A stretch of DNA of 64,000 bases from Echinicola soli (GCF_006575665.1 NZ_CP041253.1:4129001-4193000), one strand, 5' to 3'. Shown: positions 47,928-57,769, counted from the first letter of the stretch. Made by a program: numbers and translations. Notes: generated by a model from the letters alone, not told the origin.

Positions 47928-48327
47928 ACATCTGATCTTTATCTAAAGTTCTATCCACTTAACATTCAGTAGATAAGCCCCTTTTACATAAAGACTCAAA
48001 AAAGGTATAAACAGACTACTCCGCCAAGATTAACTTTTCATTAACAACATGCCCCTACTCACTTCTACGTACTGCAGGGAAAATGCCCCATTCCGCTACT
48101 AATTTGTAGAGCTCTATAGGTTTCAGCGAATGACAAATCCAACCTATCTGCCATCCATTCATGGCTTGGCCCTTGGCTCCATGTACATCCCTGATTATAG
48201 TTGACCGGATTAATTATTAGATTTCTATTGTCAAACATAGTAATATCGGGTCCTTCCCTAGATGGAATTTTAGACCAATTCCTTTCAAACTCCTCTGGGC
48301 TTTTGTTATAGCGAGAGCTGTGACCAA

Positions 48328-48445
48328 GCATGACGAATTGTCTGCTCCCCGCGAGGAACAGCTTGTCCCGGAGGCTATCGGAAACCAGGCAGTCTCGTCT
48401 AAAGAGAGGGAGATTGCTTCACTCCCTTGTTTTGCGTTCGCAATG
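48328..48445. repeat. Palindromic REP-like element, second copy
   Basis: GCGAGGAACAGCTTGTCCC, GAGGCTATCGGAAAC and GAGATTGCTTCACTCC follow in the same order as in the element at 18621-18727. The ends here are more degraded (AGCATGACGAA and TTCGCAATG). It lies in the gap 47928-48492, which shows no gene I can support; two short minus frames of 81-88 codons there look like repeat shadows. Confidence 0.7.
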
Positions 48446-48492
48446 TTATTCTCATGTCTCAATACTCATATCTTGATACTTTATCCTTCTTT

Positions 48493-50748
48493 CTAAATTG
48501 GTCTGATATCTTCCCCAGATCCACTGATCAAGCCTAAATACCTTCCCATCCAGTACGGTAATAACCAAATATCTCCAGCGCTGTATTCAGCTTTTCCTTC
48601 ACCGCCACCATCCAGCGCAAATCGGTTGGCATTATGCCTGCGAATTCGGAGTTCGTCCGGTGGCAGTACTTTGGCGGTAGCTTGCTCTCTAAAGTTGGTA
48701 TCCAGCATAACAATGTCTTTTCGATGGCTATTGACCATTGTCCAATCGATCAGATCCATGGGATATTGTTTCAAGTACCAAATGGCCTCCTCCTGATCAA
48801 AATCATCAGGTGAAACCATGGCAGTAAAAATATTCCACAAACCATCCTTCTCAGGGCGCTCGGCTTCCCAGTGGTCCTTGATGGCAGTCTTATATTGGGT
48901 TTTCAAAGAATCATTAAAGGCATAGCGATAAAGCCCCCAATAGCCCAAAAAGTACATTTCATCATCAGAATGATTCCAGCTCTGGGATAACATCTCCGCC
49001 CAATCATCTGAGTCTTCAGTTGCCTTGCCTATATCTTCCATTGGCACCATCAGGTTTTGAAGATAGCCATGGTCTTCCATCAGCTCAAAGGCCTTTTCCT
49101 TATAGATTTCCTTTTTGGTAAAATGATAGGCCGTTTGGAGCATTGCAATGATATTGGAAGAATTCAGCTTTCGATCACCTACCATCGGTGGAAAACCGTT
49201 TACATAGTCAGGATTCCATTTTCCCCAAAGTGTAGGTTTGCCGTCATAATCGACCAGATAATAATCATGGTCCACCACGTGCTGCATCAATGCATCCAAT
49301 AACTGGATTGCCTTATTTCTGATAGCAGGCACCTTAACCACTTCTGCCAGCACCCCAAAAGCAAACACATGCCCTATTGCCTCATCACTGCTGGTAGTCG
49401 CTTTCCAATCCCACTCAGGGTGATCAGACCGTTGCCACCGCTCTGGATCGGAAAGGTGCTCTTTGTAACCTGATCGGTTAAAGGACCGGGAAGGAAATCC
49501 TTCTACCGGATTAATGGTATAAAGCCTTTCCATGGCATCTAGCGACTCACGGCAATTTTCCAGGGCTTCTGCATCCCCATTGACGCCGTACCTAAAAGCC
49601 TGCCCTGCAAGGTACATCGCTGTCCATAAACCATCATTGTCCGAGTCCTTGAGCATGCCCGTATCTACATTACCTTTTTCCATATTTCCCAAAGTGGCAT
49701 TAAAGCCAAATCGGATATGGCGGTTTCTTACCTGATCTTCAAAATACATCGCCTTTTCATATAGGGTTTGCGTGTTAAAATCAAGCTTGGAAAGTCCCTT
49801 GTCTGTCAAAAGCAGCACCTGTCCATTTTTTGCTTTGGCTATATCTATTACCCGCTGCCCAACCAACCACCGGTCCCCAAAGTAATAATCAAAGCGCCCA
49901 TCTTTTTTCACCCTAAAAGCACCCTTATCAGACCCTAACCAAAGTGATCCATCAATATTTTTTATAGAAGTGATGGCTGGACATGGAAGCTGGGAATTTT
50001 TGGTGGATGCTTTGTTTGTGGTTAAATCATAGGTGAAGTAGCCATCAGCTGTCCCGACAGCGATCTTTTGGCCACCATTGATAAAATCAAAACAGGTCAA
50101 GTTAATACTACTGTACAGATTGGTCAATAGTCCGTCATCCTCATCCAAACTGAAAATCGCGGTTTCTGAAAGTAAATAATAGGTCTTTAAAGCGGGGTTA
50201 TATTTTACCATAAGCAGCTTTTCAGGCATGTTGATTTTCCATACTATTTCGTTTGCCTTTATGACATGAATGAGTTCTTTTCCAGCAACCAAAAAAGTAA
50301 AACGCTCCGAAGGGCTTACGATCCTCGCCCCTGCCACGCCATGGATATCAAATAGCTTTCCTGCCCAGGCATTTGACAAGACCGCCATACTATCCAAATA
50401 GACAAATTGCTCCTGATAGAGCACCATGTCACGCAGTTTCTTGTCGCTTAACGCACGGTACGTCCGATCCTTTACAAGTTTTCCTGGATATAAAAAAGCT
50501 CCGCCATGTGGCCTGAATAATCCTTCCCGGGTGAGTACCTGAATGACACCATTCCTGTCCTCACTTACCTTCAAGGCTTCTTGTGGCGTTTCAAAAGGAT
50601 ATTTGATACTTACTTCCTGTTCGAAAGGGATATCCGGATAGGCCACAGGTTTGCTTAAGTTATCATCTGCACCTTTGCTCTGGCAGGCACAAATACATAA
50701 GGTAACGGCGAGGCATAGCAGAAGTAGATGTGTATTGGATTTTGACAT
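48493..50748 (-). CDS. Lipoprotein with beta-propeller-like and alpha-barrel (six-hairpin glycosidase-like) parts
   Basis: A 751-residue protein. The signal peptide ends LCICAC with lipid Cys22. Residues about 40-345 contain short repeated strands (for example SLWLGSDKGAFRV, QVLLLTDKGLSKL) resembling a two-component-regulator-type propeller. Residues about 365-745 are helical, with DSDNDGLWTAMYLAGQAFRYG, LVDYDGKPTLWGKWNPDY and DLIDWTMVNSHRKDI, recalling (alpha/alpha)6-barrel glycosidases and lyases. No family name is certain. It follows the sialidase-like gene after 77 bases on the same strand. Surface or periplasmic glycan trimming is inferred. Confidence 0.7.
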   Translation of the reverse strand: MSKSNTHLLLLCLAVTLCICACQSKGADDNLSKPVAYPDIPFEQEVSIKYPFETPQEALKVSEDRNGVIQVLTREGLFRPHGGAFLYPGKLVKDRTYRALSDKKLRDMVLYQEQFVYLDSMAVLSNAWAGKLFDIHGVAGARIVSPSERFTFLVAGKELIHVIKANEIVWKINMPEKLLMVKYNPALKTYYLLSETAIFSLDEDDGLLTNLYSSINLTCFDFINGGQKIAVGTADGYFTYDLTTNKASTKNSQLPCPAITSIKNIDGSLWLGSDKGAFRVKKDGRFDYYFGDRWLVGQRVIDIAKAKNGQVLLLTDKGLSKLDFNTQTLYEKAMYFEDQVRNRHIRFGFNATLGNMEKGNVDTGMLKDSDNDGLWTAMYLAGQAFRYGVNGDAEALENCRESLDAMERLYTINPVEGFPSRSFNRSGYKEHLSDPERWQRSDHPEWDWKATTSSDEAIGHVFAFGVLAEVVKVPAIRNKAIQLLDALMQHVVDHDYYLVDYDGKPTLWGKWNPDYVNGFPPMVGDRKLNSSNIIAMLQTAYHFTKKEIYKEKAFELMEDHGYLQNLMVPMEDIGKATEDSDDWAEMLSQSWNHSDDEMYFLGYWGLYRYAFNDSLKTQYKTAIKDHWEAERPEKDGLWNIFTAMVSPDDFDQEEAIWYLKQYPMDLIDWTMVNSHRKDIVMLDTNFREQATAKVLPPDELRIRRHNANRFALDGGGEGKAEYSAGDIWLLPYWMGRYLGLISGSGEDIRPI

Positions 50749-50825
50749 TGGTATACTAGGTTGATGGATGTAAAACTGAACGGTTTATCTGAAAGGATTA
50801 CGCTACTTGAGGCAAATCGGGCTAT

Positions 50826-52064
50826 TCAAAAATGTAACGCTGGATCCAAGACTATATACTTTATGGATTTTTTATCATCGGAAAGATGATAAGAATAGGT
50901 AATGTGCAGCAGGTCGTCCGCACCGCGTAGCATGCTGGGATAGGAGAATTTCCCCCTCTTCATCCTGTCATATTCTACCTTCCCCAAAGCCGTCCACGAA
51001 GCCCCTTCATCCTCAGAAACATATAGGGTCAATAGGTAGCGGCCATCGACGATATCATTACCTAAAAACAGCCAATGTCCCTCATCCCACTTGATCATTT
51101 CCACACTGGCTGTATTAGGAATAGCAGTCTTGGTAGATGCCGTCCAAGTGTGGCCGTTATCCATGGAAATGCTCTGGTGCACCCGTGCAGGCGCATCGCC
51201 ACTATCCCGCATCAACGCCAAAATATCCCCATTTTTCCTTCTCGCCAATGCTGGCTGAATAGCCCCTCTTCCTACTATTGGCAAACTTGGACTCCAAGTC
51301 ATTCCGTCATCCTCTGAAATAGCCATCATGGAAAAGTTAAATCCATCAGAATATAGTGGCAAAATAATTCTGCTTCCTTCCATCAATGGCTTTATCCGCG
51401 TCATCCAACCTATGCTGCGCTTGGACGGGTCTTTGGCCGCCGATATGATCTGTTCGTCATATGGACGCGCATATTCTGCCCATCCGCCAGTGCTTTTGGG
51501 GAGGGCCGAAAGCTGCTGATCTACCGCTTGGGCAAATTCTCCTCCCGGTTTTAGGAAAATATTGTCTTGCCAATTCCATTTTGGCAACCCATGTCCAGTG
51601 TAATCCTTTGCAGTCTTTACCCGTAGCACCGACTGTTCCCACCGATTGGCCAGTACCGCGATCCAGACCAAAAACAATTTCCCTTGGTCATTTATAAACA
51701 CCACGGGATTACAATCCGGAATACCGGGTGTGTCCGCCATGATAAAAGGTTTACTCCATTGTCCTTTTCCCTTTTGGCAGGTAGCTCCCATGATCAGTAC
51801 ATCATCGGCTGTTCTTTCTCCCGATCCTTGAAACCATACAGCCAACCAATTTCCATTTTTAAGTTCTACCAAACTACTGCCATGAACATGCTTGTCCTGC
51901 AACGGAAAGATCAATACTTCTTCCTTTAACGACTTTTCCAAAAGGCCTTTTTCCTGTGCATCCACTCCCCCAATACAGCATAATACCAATACCAGGATAC
52001 GCAAGAAGCTAGCATAATTTTTGGGTATCGCTTGCGCTAAAATATTTAGGTTAGAAAGTTTCAT
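50826..52064 (-). CDS. BNR-repeat sialidase-like (exo-alpha-sialidase superfamily) protein
   Basis: A 412-residue secreted protein with a signal peptide ending GGVDAQ. At least three Asp-box repeats are visible: SEDDGMTWS, SMDNGHTWT and SEDEGASWT. An N-terminal HGSSLVELKNGNWLAVWFQGSGER segment fits the BNR_2 six-blade propeller. Sialidases of this type cut terminal sialic acid, but this superfamily has other specificities in Bacteroidota, and no sialic acid catabolic genes (nanA, nagA, nagB) are in the window. It is divergent from the ROK gene across a 157-base region likely to hold shared operators. Confidence 0.8.
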   Translation of the reverse strand: MKLSNLNILAQAIPKNYASFLRILVLVLCCIGGVDAQEKGLLEKSLKEEVLIFPLQDKHVHGSSLVELKNGNWLAVWFQGSGERTADDVLIMGATCQKGKGQWSKPFIMADTPGIPDCNPVVFINDQGKLFLVWIAVLANRWEQSVLRVKTAKDYTGHGLPKWNWQDNIFLKPGGEFAQAVDQQLSALPKSTGGWAEYARPYDEQIISAAKDPSKRSIGWMTRIKPLMEGSRIILPLYSDGFNFSMMAISEDDGMTWSPSLPIVGRGAIQPALARRKNGDILALMRDSGDAPARVHQSISMDNGHTWTASTKTAIPNTASVEMIKWDEGHWLFLGNDIVDGRYLLTLYVSEDEGASWTALGKVEYDRMKRGKFSYPSMLRGADDLLHITYSYHLSDDKKSIKYIVLDPALHF

Positions 52065-52221
52065 AGCTTACTGGTTTTTAATAAGATGACTGCATTATAG
52101 TTAAAAAAGACTAGTGCAACTTCTTTTGAATCCCCGTTAGTTGGAGGACAACAACGCCTTTGACCAGTAGTCCATGTTTGATGGTTTGAAGTAATTAAAT
52201 CAATACCTTATCTTTTTTACG

Positions 52222-53064
52222 ATGAAAATAGGAATTGATTTAGGAGGCACTAAAGTTCAGATTGGCCTAGAAGAAAATGGTGCCATTGTACGACAGCAAA
52301 AGGCATTTTTGAACAAAAAGGACAACCTGGAAGCTACCTTGACACAGCTTAAGGACTTTATCCGGCCCTTTATCTCCCCGGGAGTCTCGGGCATTGGCAT
52401 TGGTGTCCCCTCTGTGGTGGATACCGCCAGAGGGATCGTGTATAATGTCACCAATATCCCCGCCTGGGAAAAAGTCCATTTAAGGGATATTTTGGAAGCT
52501 GAATTCCAACTCCCCGTGATGGTCAATAATGATGTTAACTGCTTTGTACTGGGCGAGCATCGTTTCGGCATAGGAAAATCATTTCGCAATATCGTCGGGA
52601 TATGCATTGGTACAGGACTGGGAGCAGGCTTGGTACTGGGCGATCAGCTCTATATGGGCCATAATTGTGGCGCTGGCGAAATCGGTCTTGTCCCCTATTT
52701 AGACCATAATATTGAATATTACGCTAGTGGAAACTTCTTCAGTGCCCTTTATGACACAACAGCCCTGGAAGCCTTTCATGCTGCCACAGCAGGAGATCAA
52801 ATGGCTTGCAGGCAATGGGAAGAATTCGGCCAACATTTTGGGAAATCTATTTTGGCAGTTTTGTATACCTATGATCCAGAAGCCATTATCATCGGCGGTT
52901 CCATTTCCAAGGCATATCCCTTTTTTAGCCAATCCCTCCAAAAAACATTGACAGAATTTATCTATCCCGAATCATTTAAACGGCTAAAAATACTAATTTC
53001 AGAAAACGAAAACATTCCCATGTTGGGAGCTGCTGCCTTAACCCACTTGAACTTATCCCGCTGA
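52222..53064 (+). CDS. ROK family sugar kinase lacking the zinc motif
   Basis: A 280-residue kinase. The phosphate motif DLGGT (residues 6-10), VNNDVN with catalytic Asp104, GTGLGAG (130-136) and IIIGGSIS near the end are intact. In standard ROK proteins the loop after GEIG has a His and a Cys-rich CxCGxxGCxE zinc site. Here it reads GEIGLVPYLDHNIEYYASG and has none of these ligands. The preferred sugar (glucose, N-acetylmannosamine or other) is not evident. The next gene starts one base after the stop, so it is in an operon with the transporter and regulator. Confidence 0.9.
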   Translation: MKIGIDLGGTKVQIGLEENGAIVRQQKAFLNKKDNLEATLTQLKDFIRPFISPGVSGIGIGVPSVVDTARGIVYNVTNIPAWEKVHLRDILEAEFQLPVMVNNDVNCFVLGEHRFGIGKSFRNIVGICIGTGLGAGLVLGDQLYMGHNCGAGEIGLVPYLDHNIEYYASGNFFSALYDTTALEAFHAATAGDQMACRQWEEFGQHFGKSILAVLYTYDPEAIIIGGSISKAYPFFSQSLQKTLTEFIYPESFKRLKILISENENIPMLGAAALTHLNLSR

Positions 53065-53065
53065 T

Positions 53066-54325
53066 ATGAAAAGAAATCCACTCATTGTTCTTTTAATATT
53101 GCTCATTTTCTTCGTCATATCTTTTTTAACCAACATCCTTGGTCCTATCATCCCAGATATCATCGAAAGCTTTGACCTGAGCCTTGCTTTGGCTGGTTTT
53201 CTGCCTTTTTCGTTCTTTGTGGCTTACGGTGTAATGTCCATTCCTGCTGGCCTGTTAGTAGAAAAGTACCAAGAGAAAAAGGTGCTCTTGGCTGCATTTA
53301 TGATGGCATTTATGGGTGCATTGATCTTTGCACTCTACACGGGTTTTACGATAGCGCTGGTATCACTTTTTATCATCGGTATTGGCATGGCCATGCTCCA
53401 GGTGGTGATCAATCCTCTTTTGCGAACAGCAGGCGGTGAAACTCATTTTGCGTTTAATTCTGTCCTGGGTCAATTGGCTTTTGGAGCTGCTTCCTTTCTC
53501 AGCCCTAAACTATATAGTTATTTGGTCACCAACATCCATACCGGATCAACTTCTCCCTTCATCAAAATACTCAATCCATTAGTTCCAGATCAAATGAACT
53601 GGGTTTCGCTGTATTGGGTATTTGCAGTCATTGCGCTGGTGATGGTCATCATATTGTCCCTTGTCAAATTTCCCAAAGTTGCCTTGGCCGATGATGAAAA
53701 AATAAACATCCAGGGAGCCTTTAAGGAATTGATGGCCAATAAAACCGTCCATCTCTACTTCCTTGGGATATTCTGCTATGTGGGCACGGAACAGGGAATA
53801 GCCAACTGGATTTCCAAATTCCTTCAAACTTACCACCATCTGGACCCAGCAGCCGAAGGTGCCCGCACGATTTCTTATTTCTGGGGATTACTCACCCTTG
53901 GCTGTCTTTTGGGATTGATACTGCTAAAAGTGATGGACAGTAAAACGGTCCTCAGGCTTTTCACCTCTGGTGCTATTATCACCCTTTTACTCGCCTTATT
54001 TGGTACTGTTGAAATGGCCTTGGTAGCCTTTCCACTGACAGGCTTTTTTGCTTCTGTGATGTGGTCGGTTATTGTTTCCTTAGCGCTAAATTCGGTACCC
54101 CGGCATCATGGAACGTTATCGGGCTTGCTCTGTACTGGGATTGTAGGTGGTGCAGTGGTTCCGCTCATTGTCGGTGCACTTGCAGAAATTATTGGGCTGC
54201 GATTGGCGATGCTTTTTTTATTGGTCACCTTGGGCTATATCTTTAGTATTGGGATTTGGGCCACGCCATTAGTGAAAAATGCAACCATTGCATCGATAAA
54301 AGACCTATTTCATCGTCAAAACTAA
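53066..54325 (+). CDS. FHS/FucP-type MFS sugar transporter
   Basis: A 419-residue inner-membrane protein with 12 predicted helices. The N-terminal half has SFFVAYGVMSIPAGLLVEKYQEKK, the loop pattern of the fucose-galactose-glucose-hexuronate symporter family. The C-terminal half includes ALNSVPRHHGTLSGLLCTGIVGGAVVP. It probably brings the monosaccharide or small product of the locus into the cytoplasm for the ROK kinase. It is tightly packed between the ROK gene and the regulator (4-base gap). Confidence 0.92.
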   Translation: MKRNPLIVLLILLIFFVISFLTNILGPIIPDIIESFDLSLALAGFLPFSFFVAYGVMSIPAGLLVEKYQEKKVLLAAFMMAFMGALIFALYTGFTIALVSLFIIGIGMAMLQVVINPLLRTAGGETHFAFNSVLGQLAFGAASFLSPKLYSYLVTNIHTGSTSPFIKILNPLVPDQMNWVSLYWVFAVIALVMVIILSLVKFPKVALADDEKINIQGAFKELMANKTVHLYFLGIFCYVGTEQGIANWISKFLQTYHHLDPAAEGARTISYFWGLLTLGCLLGLILLKVMDSKTVLRLFTSGAIITLLLALFGTVEMALVAFPLTGFFASVMWSVIVSLALNSVPRHHGTLSGLLCTGIVGGAVVPLIVGALAEIIGLRLAMLFLLVTLGYIFSIGIWATPLVKNATIASIKDLFHRQN

Positions 54326-54329
54326 TGCT

Positions 54330-55493
54330 ATGTACAAGGTGATTTTACTTCTGGATTTTGCGGAGGAATATAGTAAAAGTTTACTGAAGGGCATTTCTAA
54401 ATATGCTTCCGAACATGGGCGATGGACATTTTGTCGCATGCCGCTATATTATCGAGAAACCAAGGGTATGGAAGGCATCTTGGATTGGGCAAAGGAATGG
54501 GGAGCCGATGGTATCATTGGCCAGTTATACAATGAAATGGACATCCAACAAATCCTTGATTCCGGCATCCCAGTTATTGCGCAGGATTTTAAAGAACGCT
54601 TCGATGCCCTGCCAAACATCACTGGTGAATACCATAAAATGGGCCAATTGGGCGCGGATTATTTCCTAAAAAAAGGATTTAAGCATTTTGCCTTTTATGG
54701 CTTTAACAATATCGTCTGGTCAAGGGAACGCGCAGAGGGATTCGAACAGCATATCAATGCCCATGGATATGAAGTCCATTATTTTGAGCATCGCAAAGCA
54801 CGGTCTACGGATATCTGGTACTATAAAAGTAGCTCTTTGAGTAATTGGCTCCTCTCTTTACCCAAGCCCATTGCGCTGATGACCTGTGACGACAATCAAG
54901 GGCTGCACATTACCGAAGTATGCCGCCAAAATGATATCCGCATTCCCGAAGAAGTGGCTGTGCTGGGCGTAGACAACGACGTCATGCTGTGTGAACTCTC
55001 TGATCCACCGCTTTCCAGTATTGCAATGGACATCGAAAAAGGCGGCTATGATACTGCCAAACTACTGGAGCACATGATCGTCAATGGCAATAGGTCCTAT
55101 TATGACATCATTGTTGAAGCCACCCAAATTATCACACGGCAATCTACCGACATTTACGCTACCAATGACACCCATATTGCTTCTACGCTAAAGTATATCC
55201 ACCAACATATCGAAGACAATTTGCATGTAAACGACGTGGTCAGGCAGGTACCGCTTTCGAGGAGATCCCTTGAAAAACGTTTTCTACAAATCACAGGCTA
55301 TCCCATCTACAAGTATATTTTTAATCTTCGTATCGAAAAATTCACTCAAAAACTATTGGAAACAGATATGACCGTATTTGAGATAGCAATGGATATGGGC
55401 CTCACCGACAGCAAAAACATCGCCCGCCAATTCAGACAGGTAAAAGGCTGCAATCCCATCGAATACCGCAAAAAATACCTTGCAGGAAAGTAG
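54330..55493 (+). CDS. XylR-like transcriptional regulator (LacI-type sensor plus AraC-type HTH)
   Basis: A 387-residue protein. Residues about 1-270 are a periplasmic-binding-protein-type sensor, with ADGIIGQLYN, MTCDDNQGLHITEVCRQNDIRIPEEVAVLGVDND and CELSDPPLSSI. About 285-385 is an AraC-type double HTH (VPLSRRSLEKRF, DMTVFEIAMDMGLTDSKNIARQFRQVKGCNPIEYRK). This order is that of XylR. It likely binds the imported sugar and controls the locus, with operators probably in 52065-52221. It is the last gene of the three-gene unit. Confidence 0.93.
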   Translation: MYKVILLLDFAEEYSKSLLKGISKYASEHGRWTFCRMPLYYRETKGMEGILDWAKEWGADGIIGQLYNEMDIQQILDSGIPVIAQDFKERFDALPNITGEYHKMGQLGADYFLKKGFKHFAFYGFNNIVWSRERAEGFEQHINAHGYEVHYFEHRKARSTDIWYYKSSSLSNWLLSLPKPIALMTCDDNQGLHITEVCRQNDIRIPEEVAVLGVDNDVMLCELSDPPLSSIAMDIEKGGYDTAKLLEHMIVNGNRSYYDIIVEATQIITRQSTDIYATNDTHIASTLKYIHQHIEDNLHVNDVVRQVPLSRRSLEKRFLQITGYPIYKYIFNLRIEKFTQKLLETDMTVFEIAMDMGLTDSKNIARQFRQVKGCNPIEYRKKYLAGK

Positions 55494-55681
55494 ACGCTTT
55501 TCAATTGTCATCCAATGTTACAAAAAAGGTAATTTTTTCAAGGTTTTATCACTGCATTCCAGTAACTTGGTTTTCGAAATACATTTTAATTAATTTGAAA
55601 TACTTTTTAATACAATTAAAAGTGTTTTTTACATACAGTATTGCAATACTTATTAGTATTATCAAACATAAAAGATAAAGT

Positions 55682-57742
55682 ATGAGCGCAATAAAATATC
55701 GTCCAGAAGTAGACGGATTAAGGACTGTTGCAGTTATCCCTGTGATCCTATTTCATCTAGGTTTGAGTTGGATAAAAGGAGGTTTTTACGGTGTAGATGT
55801 GTTTTTTGTAATTTCCGGTTTTTTGATCACTTCTATCATTGTTAAAAATCTTGAAGCGGAAAAATTCACATTCTCAGATTTCTGGTTACGTAGAGTACGA
55901 AGAATATTACCTGCCTTGATTGGAGTAATCATATTCTGTTTTTTGATTTTTCCCTTTTTAATTTTTGAAGGCGATTTAAAATACATGGCCCAAGATGGTT
56001 TGGCGGCTCTTTTTTCAGTGGCTAATTTTAACGCCTATTTGAACTTAGGAGATTACTGGGGAGGAAGGGCTGAATCCTCTATATTCCTCCATGCTTGGTC
56101 ACTATCAGTCGAAGAACAATTCTATTTAGTTTATCCCATCATTTTGTATTTCTTACACAAAAAAGGTAAAAGTATGCTAAAATGGGTTGTCTTGATTGTG
56201 ATAGTAAGCTTTTTATGGTATTCCTTTGCGGTCATGTATGAAGCGGCACAGTTTCCACTCAATATCATCTCCAGTAATTCACTGGCCTTCTATATGATTC
56301 CATCTAGAGCTTGGGAGCTTGGTGCGGGGGGAGTCATCGCCCTCCTAGCCAGAAATGGTTACGGAGAAAAGTTAACTTCCTCGTTAAAATCAACTCTTTC
56401 CTTGATTGGTTTAGCAATGATATTTCTTGGCTATTTTATACCTACCAATGGAGGCATAAGCCTTTTTGCCCTGCTACCAGTAATTGGCTCATGTCTGTTC
56501 ATCCTTTTCGCATCAACGAGTAGTCCGGCCGGAAACCTACTGAGCAATGGAACAATGGTATACATTGGAAAAATTTCCTATTCACTATACTTATGGCATT
56601 GGCCATTTTGCGTACTATTTCACAGATATCTATCTCCTAAGTTTGGACTTTCTGACTTTACTTCGAGTATTCTCATTATAGTACTTACAGTGGTCCTGTC
56701 TATTTTATCCTATAATTTAGTAGAAACCAAAACCCGTTTTTATCAACATACGGTCAAATTGGTCGGCGGACTTGCTGTCCTCATCTTAGCCACAAGTTCC
56801 TACTTCATTTATTTCTACATTATAAATTACGATAAGGTACCCTTTAACTATGTAGAAGCCTACTTTGATTATTATCAGATGGGCAAGAAAAAGTCTGAAA
56901 GCGGTAAAGAAATGGAAAAAAGTAAGGAAGACCACACCATAAGATTCTATCCCCTCCATGAAACCAACGAAGCCTATAAAACTGGAGGTCTGGTCATAGG
57001 GAATAATCAAATGAAAAAGCCTGAAATAATGATGATGGGAGATTCCCATGCCACCGGATGGGCAAAGGTGGTTCATGAAATCACAGATAGCCTTTCCTCC
57101 AAAATCTCCTATTATACGCAAACTGGCTTTTATCCATTCTTCAAGATTGAAGACGAAATCGATGATAATTTCTTCGGTAATGATTGGGAGGGCTACCCCA
57201 CAAACGTTCTCAAAACTTTAGAAGATTCTTCCATAAAATTACTTATTATGGCCGCTCGTATGGAAAATAGAGACCAAGAAGCTTTTGATAAATTCGAAAG
57301 TTTCTGTGACTATGCCAACTCATTGGACAAAAAGGTCCTTATCATTAATCAAGTTCCCCTTTGGAGCAAATGGTCTTCTAAAAACTCCGCTGTAGTTCTA
57401 AGTTATTTTGATATTCAGCCCAACGGTGCAAAACAATATTTAAATTGTATCGAGAAAAATGAAATGGTAGAAGTTTCCAACGAAAAACTGAACCAAATAG
57501 CAAGTAAATATCCTCATGTTTCAGTATTTGACTCCTATTCTATTTTTATGAACGAGAATAAAGTTTGGATAGCAGATGATAAAGATGTTCTTTATTTTGA
57601 CGACGATCACCTTAGCTATCAAGGTACATTAAGAGCTAAAGACTATTTATATGCCACAATTAAATCCTTGGTAACAACCAATGGATACTTTGATGAGAAA
57701 ACAGAAAGTCACATTAAGCAAACATCTTATACAGACAATTAA
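55682..57742 (+). CDS. OafA/YrhL-type membrane acyltransferase with SGNH domain
   Basis: A 686-residue protein. The first about 370 residues form a membrane acyltransferase (RPEVDGLRTVAVIPVILFH, GVDVFFVISGFLI, RRVRRILPA, HAWSLSVEEQFYLVYP). The C-terminal part is an SGNH hydrolase-like domain with GDSHATG (about residue 454) and FDDDHLSYQG (about 640), supplying the Ser-Asp-His triad. Such proteins O-acetylate surface polysaccharides or wall polymers. The gene is clearly more AT-rich than its neighbours and has a very AT-rich leader, suggesting transfer. It is not obviously co-transcribed with the preceding locus. Confidence 0.93.
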   Translation: MSAIKYRPEVDGLRTVAVIPVILFHLGLSWIKGGFYGVDVFFVISGFLITSIIVKNLEAEKFTFSDFWLRRVRRILPALIGVIIFCFLIFPFLIFEGDLKYMAQDGLAALFSVANFNAYLNLGDYWGGRAESSIFLHAWSLSVEEQFYLVYPIILYFLHKKGKSMLKWVVLIVIVSFLWYSFAVMYEAAQFPLNIISSNSLAFYMIPSRAWELGAGGVIALLARNGYGEKLTSSLKSTLSLIGLAMIFLGYFIPTNGGISLFALLPVIGSCLFILFASTSSPAGNLLSNGTMVYIGKISYSLYLWHWPFCVLFHRYLSPKFGLSDFTSSILIIVLTVVLSILSYNLVETKTRFYQHTVKLVGGLAVLILATSSYFIYFYIINYDKVPFNYVEAYFDYYQMGKKKSESGKEMEKSKEDHTIRFYPLHETNEAYKTGGLVIGNNQMKKPEIMMMGDSHATGWAKVVHEITDSLSSKISYYTQTGFYPFFKIEDEIDDNFFGNDWEGYPTNVLKTLEDSSIKLLIMAARMENRDQEAFDKFESFCDYANSLDKKVLIINQVPLWSKWSSKNSAVVLSYFDIQPNGAKQYLNCIEKNEMVEVSNEKLNQIASKYPHVSVFDSYSIFMNENKVWIADDKDVLYFDDDHLSYQGTLRAKDYLYATIKSLVTTNGYFDEKTESHIKQTSYTDN

Positions 57743-57769
57743 AAGGTAAAAATTCTACGCATGGGAATA

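Noticed and set aside
48065..48462. Two minus-strand frames of 81-88 codons upstream of fecR as a possible lost sigma factor
   Set aside because: They run through the palindromic repeat and show no sigma region 2 or 4 motifs.
50826..55493. Sialic acid catabolic operon
   Set aside because: A sialidase-like enzyme and ROK kinase are present, but lyase, epimerase, deacetylase and deaminase genes are missing, so the substrate claim is not supported.
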